Source of the DNA: Parabacteroides faecalis
Lineage (GTDB): Bacteria; Bacteroidota; Bacteroidia; Bacteroidales; Tannerellaceae
Assembly: GCF_022809355.1 (NCBI RefSeq)
Contig: NZ_JAKZMM010000006.1
Location: forward strand, 1-64,000
Length of the DNA stretch: 64,000 nucleotides
Direction of reading: 5' to 3'
The notes beneath the pieces are model-generated. The model had not been told where the DNA came from, ran no database searches, and saw only the letters and a program-made list of their open reading frames with translations. The translations under genes were made by a program, and so were the position numbers. This document shows positions 9,514 to 19,040 of the stretch, one piece after another (the first letter of the stretch is position 1; every line of letters starts with the position of its first letter).

Positions 9514-10752
9514 ATGATTAACACAAGCAACAACGCGACGAGTATGGGCACGAAGATTCAGCTTTGCGTCATGATGTTTCTTCAGTACATGCTGAGCGCC
9601 GTATGGTGGGTTCCCTTAGCAGCCTATCTGTCGCATACCCTGAAACTCGAAGTTTACCAGATTTCGCTGGTACTAAGTTCGATGGCCATTGGCGCCATGG
9701 CCTCATCTTTTATCGGAGCGATAGCCGACCGCTATTTCGCCGCCGAGAAAATCCTGGCAGTCCTGAATGTACTGACAGGCATCTTCCTGCTGATCGCTGC
9801 CCGGCAAGACGCCTTTCCGGGACTGATGGTGAGTGTGGTGCTGGCTATGCTTTGCCACATGCCCACGCAGAGCCTCACGAGTACGATTGCCATGCAGCAT
9901 GCGCCTGCCGAGCAGTTCCCGCGTATCCGGATGTTTGGTTCGGTGGGCTGGGTCGCATCGGGCATCTTCAGTATCGTCGCCCTGCATTGCCTGCATCTGC
10001 CGGCTTTCGATGATACCAATCTCCCGATGTATTGCGGAGCGGCAGTCTGCTTTGTGGCTGCCCTGATGAATCTGCGTCTGCCACATACGCCTCCGGCCAC
10101 TTCGAAGGCGACTTCCCTTTCCTGGATGGACATAACAGGCTTCAGCGCTTTCTCGCTGATGAAAGACAAGAACTACCGGATCTTCATGATACTGACTTTC
10201 CTGTCGATCATCCCGTTCACGCTGTATCATGTGTATGGCTCGATGATTCTGGCCGATGAGCATGTGCAACATATCACCGTCACCCTGAATCTGGGTCAGC
10301 TGGCGGAGATGTTCTTTCTGGTCATTACTACTTCTATTCTGGTGAAGTCTGGTATCAAGAAGACGCTGATATATGGTCTGGTGGCCCTGTTTGTGCGCTA
10401 TTTCGCCTTCTTCCTGGGAGCCGAGACCGACGCGCAGTGGTTTTATTACATCGGAATTATCGTACATGGGCTGATCTTCGGCTTGTTCTATGTAGGCGGA
10501 CAAGTGTACACTGACCAAGTAGCACCGAAAGAGATGAAAGCCCGTGCGCAAGGACTTTTATTCTTCCTCGTATGGGGAATCGGTTTTCTGATTGGTACGT
10601 TATGGAACGGATGGCTGATTGATTTATTCCGGGATGGCGACAAATGCGATTGGCCCGTGCTGTTCCTGATCTCATCGGGTGGATCCTTGATCTTGCTGTT
10701 ATTATTTGTGTTTGCTTTTAAACCCGTCGAGTTGAAACGGAAAGAAGAATGA
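9514..10752 (+). CDS. MFS transporter, nucleoside:H+ symporter-like
   Basis: A 412-residue inner-membrane protein with about 12 transmembrane helices. The beginning (MFLQYMLSAVWWVPLAAYL), the RMFGSVGWVASGI segment near residue 150 and the QVYTDQVAPKEMKARAQGL loop near residue 335 resemble the NupG/XapB nucleoside symporter branch of the major facilitator superfamily. In Bacteroidota, such proteins next to glycoside hydrolases and a hybrid regulator may import monosaccharides or disaccharides instead of nucleosides, so the substrate is unresolved. It is divergent from the hybrid regulator gene (260 bp apart) and convergent with the ASKHA gene, with a terminator between them. Confidence 0.8.
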   Translation: MINTSNNATSMGTKIQLCVMMFLQYMLSAVWWVPLAAYLSHTLKLEVYQISLVLSSMAIGAMASSFIGAIADRYFAAEKILAVLNVLTGIFLLIAARQDAFPGLMVSVVLAMLCHMPTQSLTSTIAMQHAPAEQFPRIRMFGSVGWVASGIFSIVALHCLHLPAFDDTNLPMYCGAAVCFVAALMNLRLPHTPPATSKATSLSWMDITGFSAFSLMKDKNYRIFMILTFLSIIPFTLYHVYGSMILADEHVQHITVTLNLGQLAEMFFLVITTSILVKSGIKKTLIYGLVALFVRYFAFFLGAETDAQWFYYIGIIVHGLIFGLFYVGGQVYTDQVAPKEMKARAQGLLFFLVWGIGFLIGTLWNGWLIDLFRDGDKCDWPVLFLISSGGSLILLLLFVFAFKPVELKRKEE

Positions 10753-10777
10753 GTAACCTCATACGGGGGAGTGAATG

Positions 10778-10812
10778 GGCGGGAAAGAACAGGCGTGTTT
10801 TTTCCCGCCTTT
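10778..10812. terminator. Bidirectional terminator between convergent genes
   Basis: GGCGGGAAA at 10778-10786 pairs with TTTCCCGCC at 10801-10809, followed by TTTATT on the plus strand. It lies in the short gap between the convergent MFS and ASKHA genes. Confidence 0.65.
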
Positions 10813-10836
10813 ATTATCTGTCGCTGCGATGTGGAA

Positions 10837-12366
10837 TTATTCCGGCATCGGTGGCATAAAGAACAGGTTGTTACAATAATAATCCTGGAAATCGGGCGAA
10901 GCTTCCAGGGCAAAATGCCGGGTGGCGGAAAGAATCTCGGCAATGTCCGGTCGGGTTTCCCGATAAAGAAAGAGTTTGCAACCGGCCAGCGCACTGTTGC
11001 CAGCCTTCCGGATTTGTTCGGGCGATGAGGCCTGCAGTAATCCGACGGCCAAAGCGTGTTTTACATCCAGATATGTTCCTAATCCGCCCGACACATAGAT
11101 ATGTTCCAAGTCGTCAGTCGTGATGCCCAGCTCTTTCAGCAGCAGTTGGAATCCCGTCGCTATGGCTGCTTTCGCCAGCTGGAATTCCCGGACATCTTTT
11201 TCCCACAGTGATACTTTCGGCGTGAGAGGCAGTTCGCCGTGGCGGGATTCGTCGGCAATCGAGCCCGACATATCAATAGCTTCCTGCTGGCAGAAATAAT
11301 GAATGGCATCGATCAGTCCGCTTCCGCAAAGACCGGAAGCCTCTCCGCCGCCGATCACTTCTACGTGACCGTCCGATTCATTCACCGAGCAGATGGCTCC
11401 TGTCACAGCCCGCATTCCTTGTGTGATATTGATTCCCTCGAATGCTGGACCGGCAGCTGTGGAAGTACACAGAATCTCTCCTCTTCGTCCGACGACAATC
11501 TCACCATTCGTGCCGAGGTCGATCAGCGCCTGCCATTTCTCCTGCTTGTGGATCTGGATGCTTTCCATGCCTGCCAGGATATCGCTGCCTACGAAATGAC
11601 TGATGTTTGGCAGGAAGACCACTTCGCACGAGGCCGGAAGCGCCCAATGTAATTCGTCGGTCGAGAAACGGCGGGCAGCATTGTTCGGCGACTGGAATGG
11701 ATAGGCGGATAAAGGCGTGACATCGAGGTCACAGAACAGATGGTGCATCACGCTATTGCCCACCAAGACCACGCGTCGGACTTCAGCCCGGATTTCCGGC
11801 TGCACCAGCGAGGCTATCTGTTCCCCGATTTGCTCCCGGATCAATTCGGAGAGCTGTTTCCGTTCGGCTTCTCCCTGGATGGCATACGATATGCGCGAGA
11901 TGATATCAGCTCCATGGCGACTTTGCCGATTCAGTTCAGCCGACGAACCCAAGATTTTCCCTGTACTCAGATCAACGAGTTGTACTACGACTGTGGTCGA
12001 ACCCAGATCGACAGCCAAGGCATAGCCTGTCTCCTCTCCCAGCCGGATTTCCGTCTCGTCGGTCAGAATTTGCTGTTCACCTTGCGGAATACGGATGGTC
12101 AGATCGTCCGTCACCAGGCTGAGGCATGCCAGCCGCCAAGAAGCGGGCGATAATCCTTGCCGTTCCAGCAGTGTGCGATGCCATTCGGTCAGTTCCACTT
12201 CTCCTTTCAGCAGTTCCACCCGGCACTTGCCGCAGACACCTCGTCCGCCGCAGGCAAAGTCCACGCCCTGCTCGCCAACAATCTGCCCCAATGATGTTCC
12301 ATGTGGAACTCTCCGTTCGATACCCGCCGGTTCCAACCGCACGGTATGTTCTTGGTTGTTTTGCAT
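10837..12366 (-). CDS. Ferredoxin-ASKHA protein (RACo-like, DUF4445)
   Basis: A 509-residue protein. I start at the ATG at 12366 (MQNNQEHTVRL) because AAAGGAAAA lies just upstream; the frame also extends 9 codons further. The N-terminal 90 residues form a [2Fe-2S] ferredoxin-like domain with CGGRGVCGKC and a fourth Cys in RLACLS. The remainder is an ASKHA ATPase fold with phosphate-binding AVDLGSTTVVVQLVD and LIDLGTNGEIVV, and GGLGTY near the C-terminus. This architecture matches reductive activators of corrinoid proteins and uncharacterised DUF4445 proteins. It may re-reduce a corrinoid enzyme, but no corrinoid methyltransferase gene is in the window, so the partner is unknown. Probably its own transcription unit, since a hairpin separates it from the upstream GH2 gene. 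Confidence 0.85.
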   Translation of the reverse strand: MQNNQEHTVRLEPAGIERRVPHGTSLGQIVGEQGVDFACGGRGVCGKCRVELLKGEVELTEWHRTLLERQGLSPASWRLACLSLVTDDLTIRIPQGEQQILTDETEIRLGEETGYALAVDLGSTTVVVQLVDLSTGKILGSSAELNRQSRHGADIISRISYAIQGEAERKQLSELIREQIGEQIASLVQPEIRAEVRRVVLVGNSVMHHLFCDLDVTPLSAYPFQSPNNAARRFSTDELHWALPASCEVVFLPNISHFVGSDILAGMESIQIHKQEKWQALIDLGTNGEIVVGRRGEILCTSTAAGPAFEGINITQGMRAVTGAICSVNESDGHVEVIGGGEASGLCGSGLIDAIHYFCQQEAIDMSGSIADESRHGELPLTPKVSLWEKDVREFQLAKAAIATGFQLLLKELGITTDDLEHIYVSGGLGTYLDVKHALAVGLLQASSPEQIRKAGNSALAGCKLFLYRETRPDIAEILSATRHFALEASPDFQDYYCNNLFFMPPMPE

Positions 12367-12465
12367 GATTTTCCTTTGATTTTGAAGTCTCAAAGATACC
12401 GAATTTCCTTCTATTCTACTTGTTTGTCTGCATAAAGAATGGTGTATCTGAGAAGACTAAATTGT

Positions 12466-12499
12466 AACGAGGCAGAAACCGTCCGGCTCCTGCCTCGTT
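12466..12499 (-). terminator. Hairpin after the second GH2 gene
   Basis: AACGAGGCAG at 12466-12475 pairs perfectly with CTGCCTCGTT at 12490-12499. The loop is 14 nt. The T-run on the minus strand is weak (ACAATTTAG follows), so it may only slow transcription. Confidence 0.5.
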
Positions 12500-12519
12500 T
12501 GTGTATGCTTTGGTTGCTT

Positions 12520-15500
12520 TTATTCGTGAGTTGTATTGGATTCACCTACAACAAGCTTCACGGTACCACCAATGGAATCTCCTGTTTTCAAGGGTTTGCG
12601 GTAAGGTGCGTAATAACTGCTGAGGAACATCTCGTCGCCCGGAGTGACAAAGTCGGCTACCAGGAAGCGGATCCGGTCTTGCTGTAACCACGAGCGCCAG
12701 TGTTGATGACCTTCTGATACGGCAGTAACGGTGTTTCCATCCTCGTTTTTCAGTCCGGCATACCAGATATTCCGGCGGGTAGAACGGAAATCGTTACTTC
12801 CCAACTCGTTGAAGTCGCGGCTCCAGGCCCATGAAGGTTTTACCCGTGGATGAATGGTTTCCGGCAGACCTGTATAGAACAACGCCGCCTCTCCTACCGG
12901 ACGACTGATATGATCTTCGGGATAAACCGTCCATAAACCATCGCGCCGCCAGAAAGTACGGTCGAACGATGCCGGGGCTTCGAATACCAAACCCCATTGA
13001 CGCGGATTCACGTCCTGCAGTGCTTCGAATGTGTAGCTGACCGCTATCTCTCCGCTGGCATTAATACGCAGTGTATAGTTCCCTTTGAATTCTTTGTATG
13101 AACCTTGTACGGTGATGCAGACATCTTCCCCTTCGGTACGGGCTTCGGTTGAAGAAACCGTCCATTCAGTACACAGATCGTTGAAGATAGGTGTATTCGC
13201 ATTATGATTCGGATAGCAGCCTCCACCTGTCAATGGCAGCGCCATCAGCCACGGACCACCGACGAGACATTCCTTGCCGTCTTTCTTCAACGAGAGAATC
13301 TGTCCGTTTGTCCGGCTTACTTCGCAGGTGAAATGCGATCCTGATACAAGATACTGGTCTTTCTTCTCCTTCAGGCGAGTTGGCAGTGCTGAAGGAATTG
13401 CCCATACATTTTGGGATTGTTCTCCTACGGGAATCCGATATTCATCGGCTAAGAATCCACGCGGATCGACAAATGAAAGATATAATCCGTTGGCCTGTTC
13501 CGGATGTTGCACGTCAATGGTAAACTGTCCGTTCTGTCCGGCCGGGCAATCCACGAAAGCCACTCCTTTCTCATCGCCGAACTGCCAGTTGATCCGCAGT
13601 TCATTCAGGTTGGTATATGTATAACGGTTTTCTACTTCGACGGTAAATGTGGAGGCTGGTGATAAGGTTGTCGTCTTCACCCGGATCGGACTGTAAATCT
13701 TCTTCATGTCCCAGTATTCCGGTTTCGGACGACGCCAACCGTCAATCGGTCCCCACGGTCCGTATCCCACGGCATCTCCGTTCGGCATTTGGAAAATATC
13801 ATCAATTCCCGACCAGATAGAACCACCCAACACGCCCGGAGTCTGATACATATTCTCCCAAGTCGGAGCCAAGGCCAAAGCCCAGTCGCTTCGGATACCC
13901 GGATCAGTAACCAGTTCGCTTCGGTTATAAACATTCAGGTGACAATATTCGCCATAGATCATGGGGCGTTCGCTTTTTGCTGCCACCTTATATCCGTCCG
14001 GTCCCGGATAGTGGATATTCGCAATCGGAGCCGTACTTCCCTGATTATTGAAACCTCCATACGCCTGATCGTGGAAGGTATGCGGACGCGACGGATCGGC
14101 TTTCTTTACATAGACTTCCACTTGGGCAAACTCCTTGTTCCAATACGATTCGTTGGCCATCGACCAGAATAGAATGGACGGATGATTCCGGTAGAAATGA
14201 ATGGTCTCCATGTTGGCTTGCAAGACAGACGCGTAGTATTTCGGGTCACGGTAGTTCAGGCGTTTCCAATTCTCGTTGGCATGATGTCCGATCCAGCAGA
14301 CAGGAGATTCCACTTCGACAAACATACCCAACTCATCACATACTTCCAATAATTCTTCACAAGGTGGATAATGCGATGTGCGGATGAAGTTACAGTTTCC
14401 GCTCCGGTACAGTTCCACGTCTTTCCGTACTAAATCCGGATTCATCACGCGTCCTGTCAGCGGATGAACCTCGTGCCGGCAGACGCCCCGGAGTTTGACC
14501 GGAACACCGTTTACCAGTAATCGGTTTCCTTTCAGTCCCACTTCCCGGAAACCAAACCGTTTCTCGGCGATTTCCAGGGTTTCGTCTCCCTGATGCAAGG
14601 AAGTCTGCAAAGTATATAAATGCGGATGCTCATTATCCCATTTCTGCGGGTTTGATACTTTCCCGCTGATCCAACCACTCCATGAACCACCGGCAGCTAT
14701 TTCCGGAACAGGCGCATGCAGATCCACCGGCAGTCCGTCGATGGTTAACTGAAGATGAATATCTTTCTGAGGCTGGTCACTCTGATTCGTAACAGTTGTA
14801 TAGACTTTCAACTCGGCATCCTGATAATCCGCATCCAAGTCTGTCAGAATCCGCATATCGGATAGATGTACTTTCGGAACAGCCATCAAGGTAACCTTTC
14901 GGGTGATACCACCCAACTGATGCGCCGCGTATTGGGTCAGACTGCCTAACATATCTGCCAACGACTCACTTCGTACCCGAAGAGACAGGATATTATCGCC
15001 CGGTTGTAAAGCCTGAGTGATATCCAGTTCGAAGGCAGTCATACCGCCCATGTGCGAACCTATTTCTTTTCCGTTCAGATAAACAATCGATTCACTGGAA
15101 ACTCCGTCGAAACGAAGCTTGATTTGTTTCCCTTTCCAGTCGGCCGGCAACGAGAATCGGGTTTGATATCCGGCAAAAGTAGCTGAGTCCACCTGGAATC
15201 CTTGCATGGACCATTCACCCGGGACGGTAATAGGCTTCCATCCTTTGTCTGTCTGGAATGACTGATAGAAGTCTGGAGCCGGTTTCTCATGGAATTGCCA
15301 GGTTCCGTTCAACGACATCAAGGGTTGATAGACTCCCGTTACTTGTGAAGGCTTGACCGAATAAACCGGAAGCACCTTTTCGGCACAAACCGTCGTGTCA
15401 ACTACGTAACTTTGTGTATGAACCAAGTCCGCTTTCTTATCTCCTTCAAATGGAACAGTCTTCAGGGAACTGTTCGTATATAGATTCACTTCCGAAACCA

Positions 15501-15948
15501 AGGCATTTGGTCCTTTCAAGGCTTCGAATACGAGGACCAGCTGTCCGTACGCATACGCTTTCTTCGGTAAGTCGATCCGATACCTTTGTTCCTTCCCTGC
15601 CTGGAGAACAACAGGAGCCTGAACTTCATTTCCGTCGGCAACGATTCGCTGTTCCCGTTCGCTGTCTGCCAGGTAAACGACTTCCAACTGATATGCAGCG
15701 TTAATGTCCATCTGGTTAAAGGCATAAATAACAGTCCCTCCGAAGTTACAGGTAAGGGCCTCTTTACTACCTGTAAACTTCTCCGGGAGCGTGTAGTTCT
15801 CTCCTTTGATCAAATAAGGCTGGGCGCCTTCTACACCACAATCATTCCGGGCAACGCACGACATCTGTTGTGCCTGGCTGATAGAGAACCATCCGCATGC
15901 AGCGGTCAATAAAATACATTTGCGTGTTATGTTTATCCGTTTCTTCAT
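12520..15948 (-). CDS. Glycoside hydrolase family 2 beta-galactosidase-like, with N-terminal extension
   Basis: A 1142-residue secreted enzyme. I use the ATG at 15948 because it begins a proper signal peptide (MKKRINITRKCILLTAACGW...QAQ); the 33 upstream codons overlap the promoter. Residues about 25-180 form an extra beta-sandwich-like module (possible carbohydrate-binding domain) absent from the GH2 at 2329. Then come the GH2 jellyroll (GEWSMQGF near residue 225), an Ig-like domain and the TIM barrel with acid/base Glu in SMANESY and nucleophile Glu in MIYGEYCHL. C-terminal beta-domains complete the protein. It probably removes terminal beta-galactosyl (or related) residues in the periplasm. 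It is a paralogue of the broken GH2 gene and may cover for its loss. A gene remnant lies just upstream on the same strand. Confidence 0.9.
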   Translation of the reverse strand: MKKRINITRKCILLTAACGWFSISQAQQMSCVARNDCGVEGAQPYLIKGENYTLPEKFTGSKEALTCNFGGTVIYAFNQMDINAAYQLEVVYLADSEREQRIVADGNEVQAPVVLQAGKEQRYRIDLPKKAYAYGQLVLVFEALKGPNALVSEVNLYTNSSLKTVPFEGDKKADLVHTQSYVVDTTVCAEKVLPVYSVKPSQVTGVYQPLMSLNGTWQFHEKPAPDFYQSFQTDKGWKPITVPGEWSMQGFQVDSATFAGYQTRFSLPADWKGKQIKLRFDGVSSESIVYLNGKEIGSHMGGMTAFELDITQALQPGDNILSLRVRSESLADMLGSLTQYAAHQLGGITRKVTLMAVPKVHLSDMRILTDLDADYQDAELKVYTTVTNQSDQPQKDIHLQLTIDGLPVDLHAPVPEIAAGGSWSGWISGKVSNPQKWDNEHPHLYTLQTSLHQGDETLEIAEKRFGFREVGLKGNRLLVNGVPVKLRGVCRHEVHPLTGRVMNPDLVRKDVELYRSGNCNFIRTSHYPPCEELLEVCDELGMFVEVESPVCWIGHHANENWKRLNYRDPKYYASVLQANMETIHFYRNHPSILFWSMANESYWNKEFAQVEVYVKKADPSRPHTFHDQAYGGFNNQGSTAPIANIHYPGPDGYKVAAKSERPMIYGEYCHLNVYNRSELVTDPGIRSDWALALAPTWENMYQTPGVLGGSIWSGIDDIFQMPNGDAVGYGPWGPIDGWRRPKPEYWDMKKIYSPIRVKTTTLSPASTFTVEVENRYTYTNLNELRINWQFGDEKGVAFVDCPAGQNGQFTIDVQHPEQANGLYLSFVDPRGFLADEYRIPVGEQSQNVWAIPSALPTRLKEKKDQYLVSGSHFTCEVSRTNGQILSLKKDGKECLVGGPWLMALPLTGGGCYPNHNANTPIFNDLCTEWTVSSTEARTEGEDVCITVQGSYKEFKGNYTLRINASGEIAVSYTFEALQDVNPRQWGLVFEAPASFDRTFWRRDGLWTVYPEDHISRPVGEAALFYTGLPETIHPRVKPSWAWSRDFNELGSNDFRSTRRNIWYAGLKNEDGNTVTAVSEGHQHWRSWLQQDRIRFLVADFVTPGDEMFLSSYYAPYRKPLKTGDSIGGTVKLVVGESNTTHE

Positions 15949-15968
15949 GTTATTTCGATTTACTGATT

Positions 15969-15976
15969 CAAAGATA
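15969..15976 (-). promoter_or_regulatory. -7 element for the second GH2 gene
   Basis: On the minus strand the sequence reads TATCTTTG, a perfect TAnnTTTG, 20 bp before the ATG at 15948. The gap to the upstream fragment also holds a perfect 9-bp inverted repeat (16045-16053 and 16093-16101). No clear -33 box is seen. Confidence 0.45.
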
Positions 15977-16113
15977 CGATATTCTACAAAAGAAAACCAG
16001 GCATTTGAAACAGAGAAAATAAACGAAAAAGGAACGGATTGGGCCAATCAGGCTTGAAAAACGGAACAAACGCTTTCGGTCTGGCTTTCTCCGCCTGATT
16101 GAATCTCTTTATG

Positions 16114-16479
16114 TCAGTATTGGATTGACAAACTTCTGAGATTGTTTTTTCCCGTTAGCTCTACAATCAGATAACCGGATGAACTTTCCGGTGAAATGGA
16201 TTGGAACTGGTAATCTGAAGCGGGTTCTATCTTGAGTTGACCTTGTTGGGCTCGCTTCAAATCCGGAATGAACCAGATACTCGCTTTGTCTCCGGAAGGA
16301 TATTCTCTCCATTGACAAGAAAATCCTTGTGCTGTGTTGGAGTAAGAATCCAATATGCCGCCAATTGCCATGGGATAAGTTCTGGATAAGAACGGAAAGA
16401 AGTCTTGGGTTTCAATCTGTGGCCACCAGGAATCGTAATCTAACGATAAGTGGCTGAATATCTTTGATGTATATCTTAG
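16114..16479 (-). pseudogene. 3' remnant of an unidentified gene
   Basis: An open stretch of about 120 codons that reads like real protein, including SLDYDSWWPQIE, YPMAIGGILDSYS and GYLIVELTGKNNLRSL, and ends in a normal stop just upstream of the GH2 gene. It has no credible start: a TAG interrupts the frame immediately upstream, where the AT-rich island begins. I do not recognise the family. Its position suggests it was the gene before GH2 in the carbohydrate locus and lost its 5' part when the island was inserted or the region was rearranged. Confidence 0.5.
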
Positions 16480-16498
16480 CTAAAGAGGTAATCTCCCG

Positions 16499-16693
16499 CT
16501 ATTGCTCCATCTTTGGATTGCTTTGTTTTGCACAAGGTCTCGTGGATGTTTCCTGTTGCAAGGATAGTTTTCTATTCTGAGAATCCCGCATTTCGTATAG
16601 ATTTTCTTCATTTATCTTTTCAAGTTCATCTTGAAAGCGTTCCCATGTCCTTAAATCCTCATGTCAACTTTCTAATTCTTCCCAATCGTCCAT
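16499..16693 (-). pseudogene. Small gene with an early stop, last in the island operon
   Basis: ATG at 16693 lies 6 bp after the stop of the ATP-binding protein. The frame reads MDDWEELES, then TGA at 16664-16666, then continues open for 54 codons (HEDLRTWERFQDELEKI and so on) to TAG at 16499. The content is charged and helical. A TGG codon at the stop would restore a 64-residue protein. Family not recognised. It may be an accessory small protein of the operon inactivated by one mutation, or chance open sequence. Confidence 0.4.
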
Positions 16694-16699
16694 AGCTCT

Positions 16700-18076
16700 T
16701 TATTCTATAATCTGCCAATATCCTTGTTTCCTGCCTCCTACACGTTTCAGTAAGCCAATTTCTTGAAGTCGGGAAAGATTGTACTTTACGCCATCTTCTG
16801 TAATGTTAGAAAGACTCTTGCTTATCTCTTTTCGAGTTGCTTCTGGGTGTTCTTTTAAGAATGAAAGTATAGCTTGCTGTTGTTCTGTTAGGTTTTGCAT
16901 ACCCTTTTGGGTAGTCTTTTGGGTAGTCTTTTGGGTAGTCCTCTGGTCGTCTTGGATAGTTGCCCTTTCAGGATACTCAAAATTGAATATAGTCCAAATG
17001 CCCGAAGCGTCATAGCGGAACTCAGGTGTGGAAAATCCGTCTTTCTTACAAGCTATAATGATACGCTCAATACCACGTCCCCATGCCTCAATCTCACCGG
17101 AACGAAAGAAGGTATTGGCAATGTCGGGGTTATATGGAAAACTGCGATGAGAAGACAACAATGTTTCTACTGTCCATCCGTCTGGCAATACACCTCCATT
17201 TACTATTTCCAGTTTGTTCTCATATACACGGATTTGTATGGGAGAAGGCTCTGCATAATCTTTGTTGATACAAGCATTTAGTAATGCTTCACGCAGTGCT
17301 TCTCTCGGCATGGGCAATGTTTCGATGCGGTGAATACCCTCGTAGGTAATAATGGCTTTCATGTATTTGGTACACAGTAAGTCCATCAGTTTTATAATTT
17401 GCTGGAACAGATTGCCATGTACTTCATCTTGGTATACCAAGTCCATTTCTTCGCGAAAGAAACCTACCTTTACGAAAGCTCCGGTTACATATCGTTCCGG
17501 ATCGGTATGAAACAGCAAAGCGGCAGCACGTTTCAAATAATCACCTTCATAAAGCCGGAGCTTCTCCAACAAGCCGTGATTATCATCCATCAAATCTGCA
17601 TCATCCATGCGTCCGCTCCGTTTCGCATACTTACGGAACAAGTCGAATGTGGCATTATCCAAATCCTCTACTTTCAGGTAAGGAACAGGCACACCGTCCC
17701 ATGTTTTACCTTGTTTGCGAAGCATGAAACGGTCGAGTGCTGCACCTTTCAGTTCCTGATTGGTTGCACCACTTCGCTGGTAATATTTGCCGCGAAAGCT
17801 GATAGGATAAGGATATGCTTCTGCCGCAATCTCCAGATATTGTTTATCGTCTTTTTCTTTCAGATTAACCTCTACCAAGATACCAAGCATGTCACGTACC
17901 TTGTTGGGAATATCCTCCATCAGTTTCTTTGCATCCTGCACACCGCATACTTCACCACTGTCTTTTATACCGATGTATAGCATACCGCCTTGTGCATTGG
18001 AAAAGCCGCATATCCATTTCAGATATTCGTCACGCCAAGATTCTTTGAACTCTATGTTTTGGGATTCGATGTTCAT
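16700..18076 (-). CDS. AlbA_2/Schlafen-like ATP-binding protein with C-terminal winged helix
   Basis: A 458-residue protein. Residues 1-115 match the AlbA_2 (Schlafen AAA-4) nucleic-acid-associated domain: IEFKESWRDEYLKWICGFSNAQ and GGMLYIGIKDSGEV. Residues about 230-365 look like a HATPase_c_4 region (MPREALREALLNACINKDY, WGRGIERII) as in RecG-like transcriptional regulators. A TTQK-repeat linker (about 378-392) leads to a winged helix (LTEQQQAILSFLKEHPEATRKEI). Such proteins are predicted ATP-dependent regulators or nucleic-acid enzymes and are frequent in defence islands. It is the last intact gene of the minus-strand island, 28 bp after the gene at 18105. Function within the operon is unknown. 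Confidence 0.8.
   Translation of the reverse strand: MNIESQNIEFKESWRDEYLKWICGFSNAQGGMLYIGIKDSGEVCGVQDAKKLMEDIPNKVRDMLGILVEVNLKEKDDKQYLEIAAEAYPYPISFRGKYYQRSGATNQELKGAALDRFMLRKQGKTWDGVPVPYLKVEDLDNATFDLFRKYAKRSGRMDDADLMDDNHGLLEKLRLYEGDYLKRAAALLFHTDPERYVTGAFVKVGFFREEMDLVYQDEVHGNLFQQIIKLMDLLCTKYMKAIITYEGIHRIETLPMPREALREALLNACINKDYAEPSPIQIRVYENKLEIVNGGVLPDGWTVETLLSSHRSFPYNPDIANTFFRSGEIEAWGRGIERIIIACKKDGFSTPEFRYDASGIWTIFNFEYPERATIQDDQRTTQKTTQKTTQKGMQNLTEQQQAILSFLKEHPEATRKEISKSLSNITEDGVKYNLSRLQEIGLLKRVGGRKQGYWQIIE
16904..16939. repeat. Three perfect 12-bp tandem repeats inside the ATP-binding protein gene
   Basis: CTTTTGGGTAGT occurs three times head to tail and encodes the TTQK linker repeats on the minus strand. 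Copy number could change by slippage without shifting the frame, altering linker length. Confidence 0.85.
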
Positions 18077-18104
18077 CTTTTATCATAATAATAGTATATG
18101 ATTA

Positions 18105-19040
18105 TTATAACTCACGATATATCGCAATTGGGTCAATGATGCATTCATTATCAAGCCTTCCTAAAAAGAATTTTTCTACGTTTGTTAGTTTGTCTGACAG
18201 ATTCAAACAAGCATTCTTTAAACTATTTGGAATATGTTCTGCTAATGGCTCCATTGTTTTTCCAGATTGAGTAACTATGCCTATCATTGTAAAATCATAT
18301 TCTGTTTGCCTTGAATATTTTGAAACAAATTGCGCTTCTGTATCTCGTAAATACTCTCTATTAAGAATAGCTGAGAATTGGAACGGAAGTTCGTTTGGTG
18401 ATACTCTAAATTCTAGTTCTCCATGGAATCCATATTCCATAATGTTCAACATATGCTTTATGTCATTTTCTGCTATGTGTAACCCGTTTTTTTGTAAATA
18501 AGAAGTAAGAGCTTTATTAGCTTGCTGTTTGATGTTTTTTATTTTTGCTCTTTGATTTCTATCATTCGTAGATTTTAACGCATTTGATGCGATATCATTA
18601 AGCGTTGTTATTTCTTCCTTATGCTGAAAATATCCAAAGGACTCACCAAGGCTATTAAAATGAGACATTGTAGACTGTAATGTGCGATAATCATTAAATA
18701 CAGCACGCCCGATAATTTTAACAATTCCTTTTGTTTGAATTGTATCGGTTGTATCTTCAGGTGTGATGGCATACAGAATACCTCTATTTGTCAATTCAGT
18801 TTCTAAAAGATTGAACGCATAGTCGTGTAGATATTTCTTCTCGGCAGAAGCCTTCTCTATTTTCAGAAGGTCACTCATGATTTTCCCACTTGCGAACATT
18901 CCTTTCTGACTCTCTTCTTCAGTAAGCGATGCTGCATTTTCCGAGATAATATACTCTGTAAAGCCTTGAAACAATTGCGATGAAAGAGAGTATAATTTAT
19001 AATCGTCCAGATATATAAATGATTTAATGTTTTGTCCCAT
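18105..19040 (-). CDS. DUF6414-like protein, unknown function
   Basis: A 311-residue soluble protein. The ATG at 19040 is preferred (MGQNIKSFIYLDDYKLYSLS); the longer frame begins at TTG. The N-terminal FIYLDDYKLYSLSSQLFQG resembles my recollection of the DUF6414 family, found next to defence genes. The middle is helical, with Lys/Asn-rich stretches (RNQRAKIKNIKQQANKALTSY), and the C-terminal half looks alpha/beta. No catalytic motif is recognised. It overlaps the upstream 56-residue membrane gene by 17 bp, implying translational coupling, and precedes the Schlafen-like gene by 28 bp. AT-rich like the rest of the island. A role as the cytosolic partner of the two small membrane proteins is inference. 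Confidence 0.65.
   Translation of the reverse strand: MGQNIKSFIYLDDYKLYSLSSQLFQGFTEYIISENAASLTEEESQKGMFASGKIMSDLLKIEKASAEKKYLHDYAFNLLETELTNRGILYAITPEDTTDTIQTKGIVKIIGRAVFNDYRTLQSTMSHFNSLGESFGYFQHKEEITTLNDIASNALKSTNDRNQRAKIKNIKQQANKALTSYLQKNGLHIAENDIKHMLNIMEYGFHGELEFRVSPNELPFQFSAILNREYLRDTEAQFVSKYSRQTEYDFTMIGIVTQSGKTMEPLAEHIPNSLKNACLNLSDKLTNVEKFFLGRLDNECIIDPIAIYREL

Noticed and set aside
16513-16695. 60-codon plus-strand frame
   Set aside because: Antisense to the small broken frame that follows the Schlafen-like gene; no ribosome-binding site and an atypical composition.
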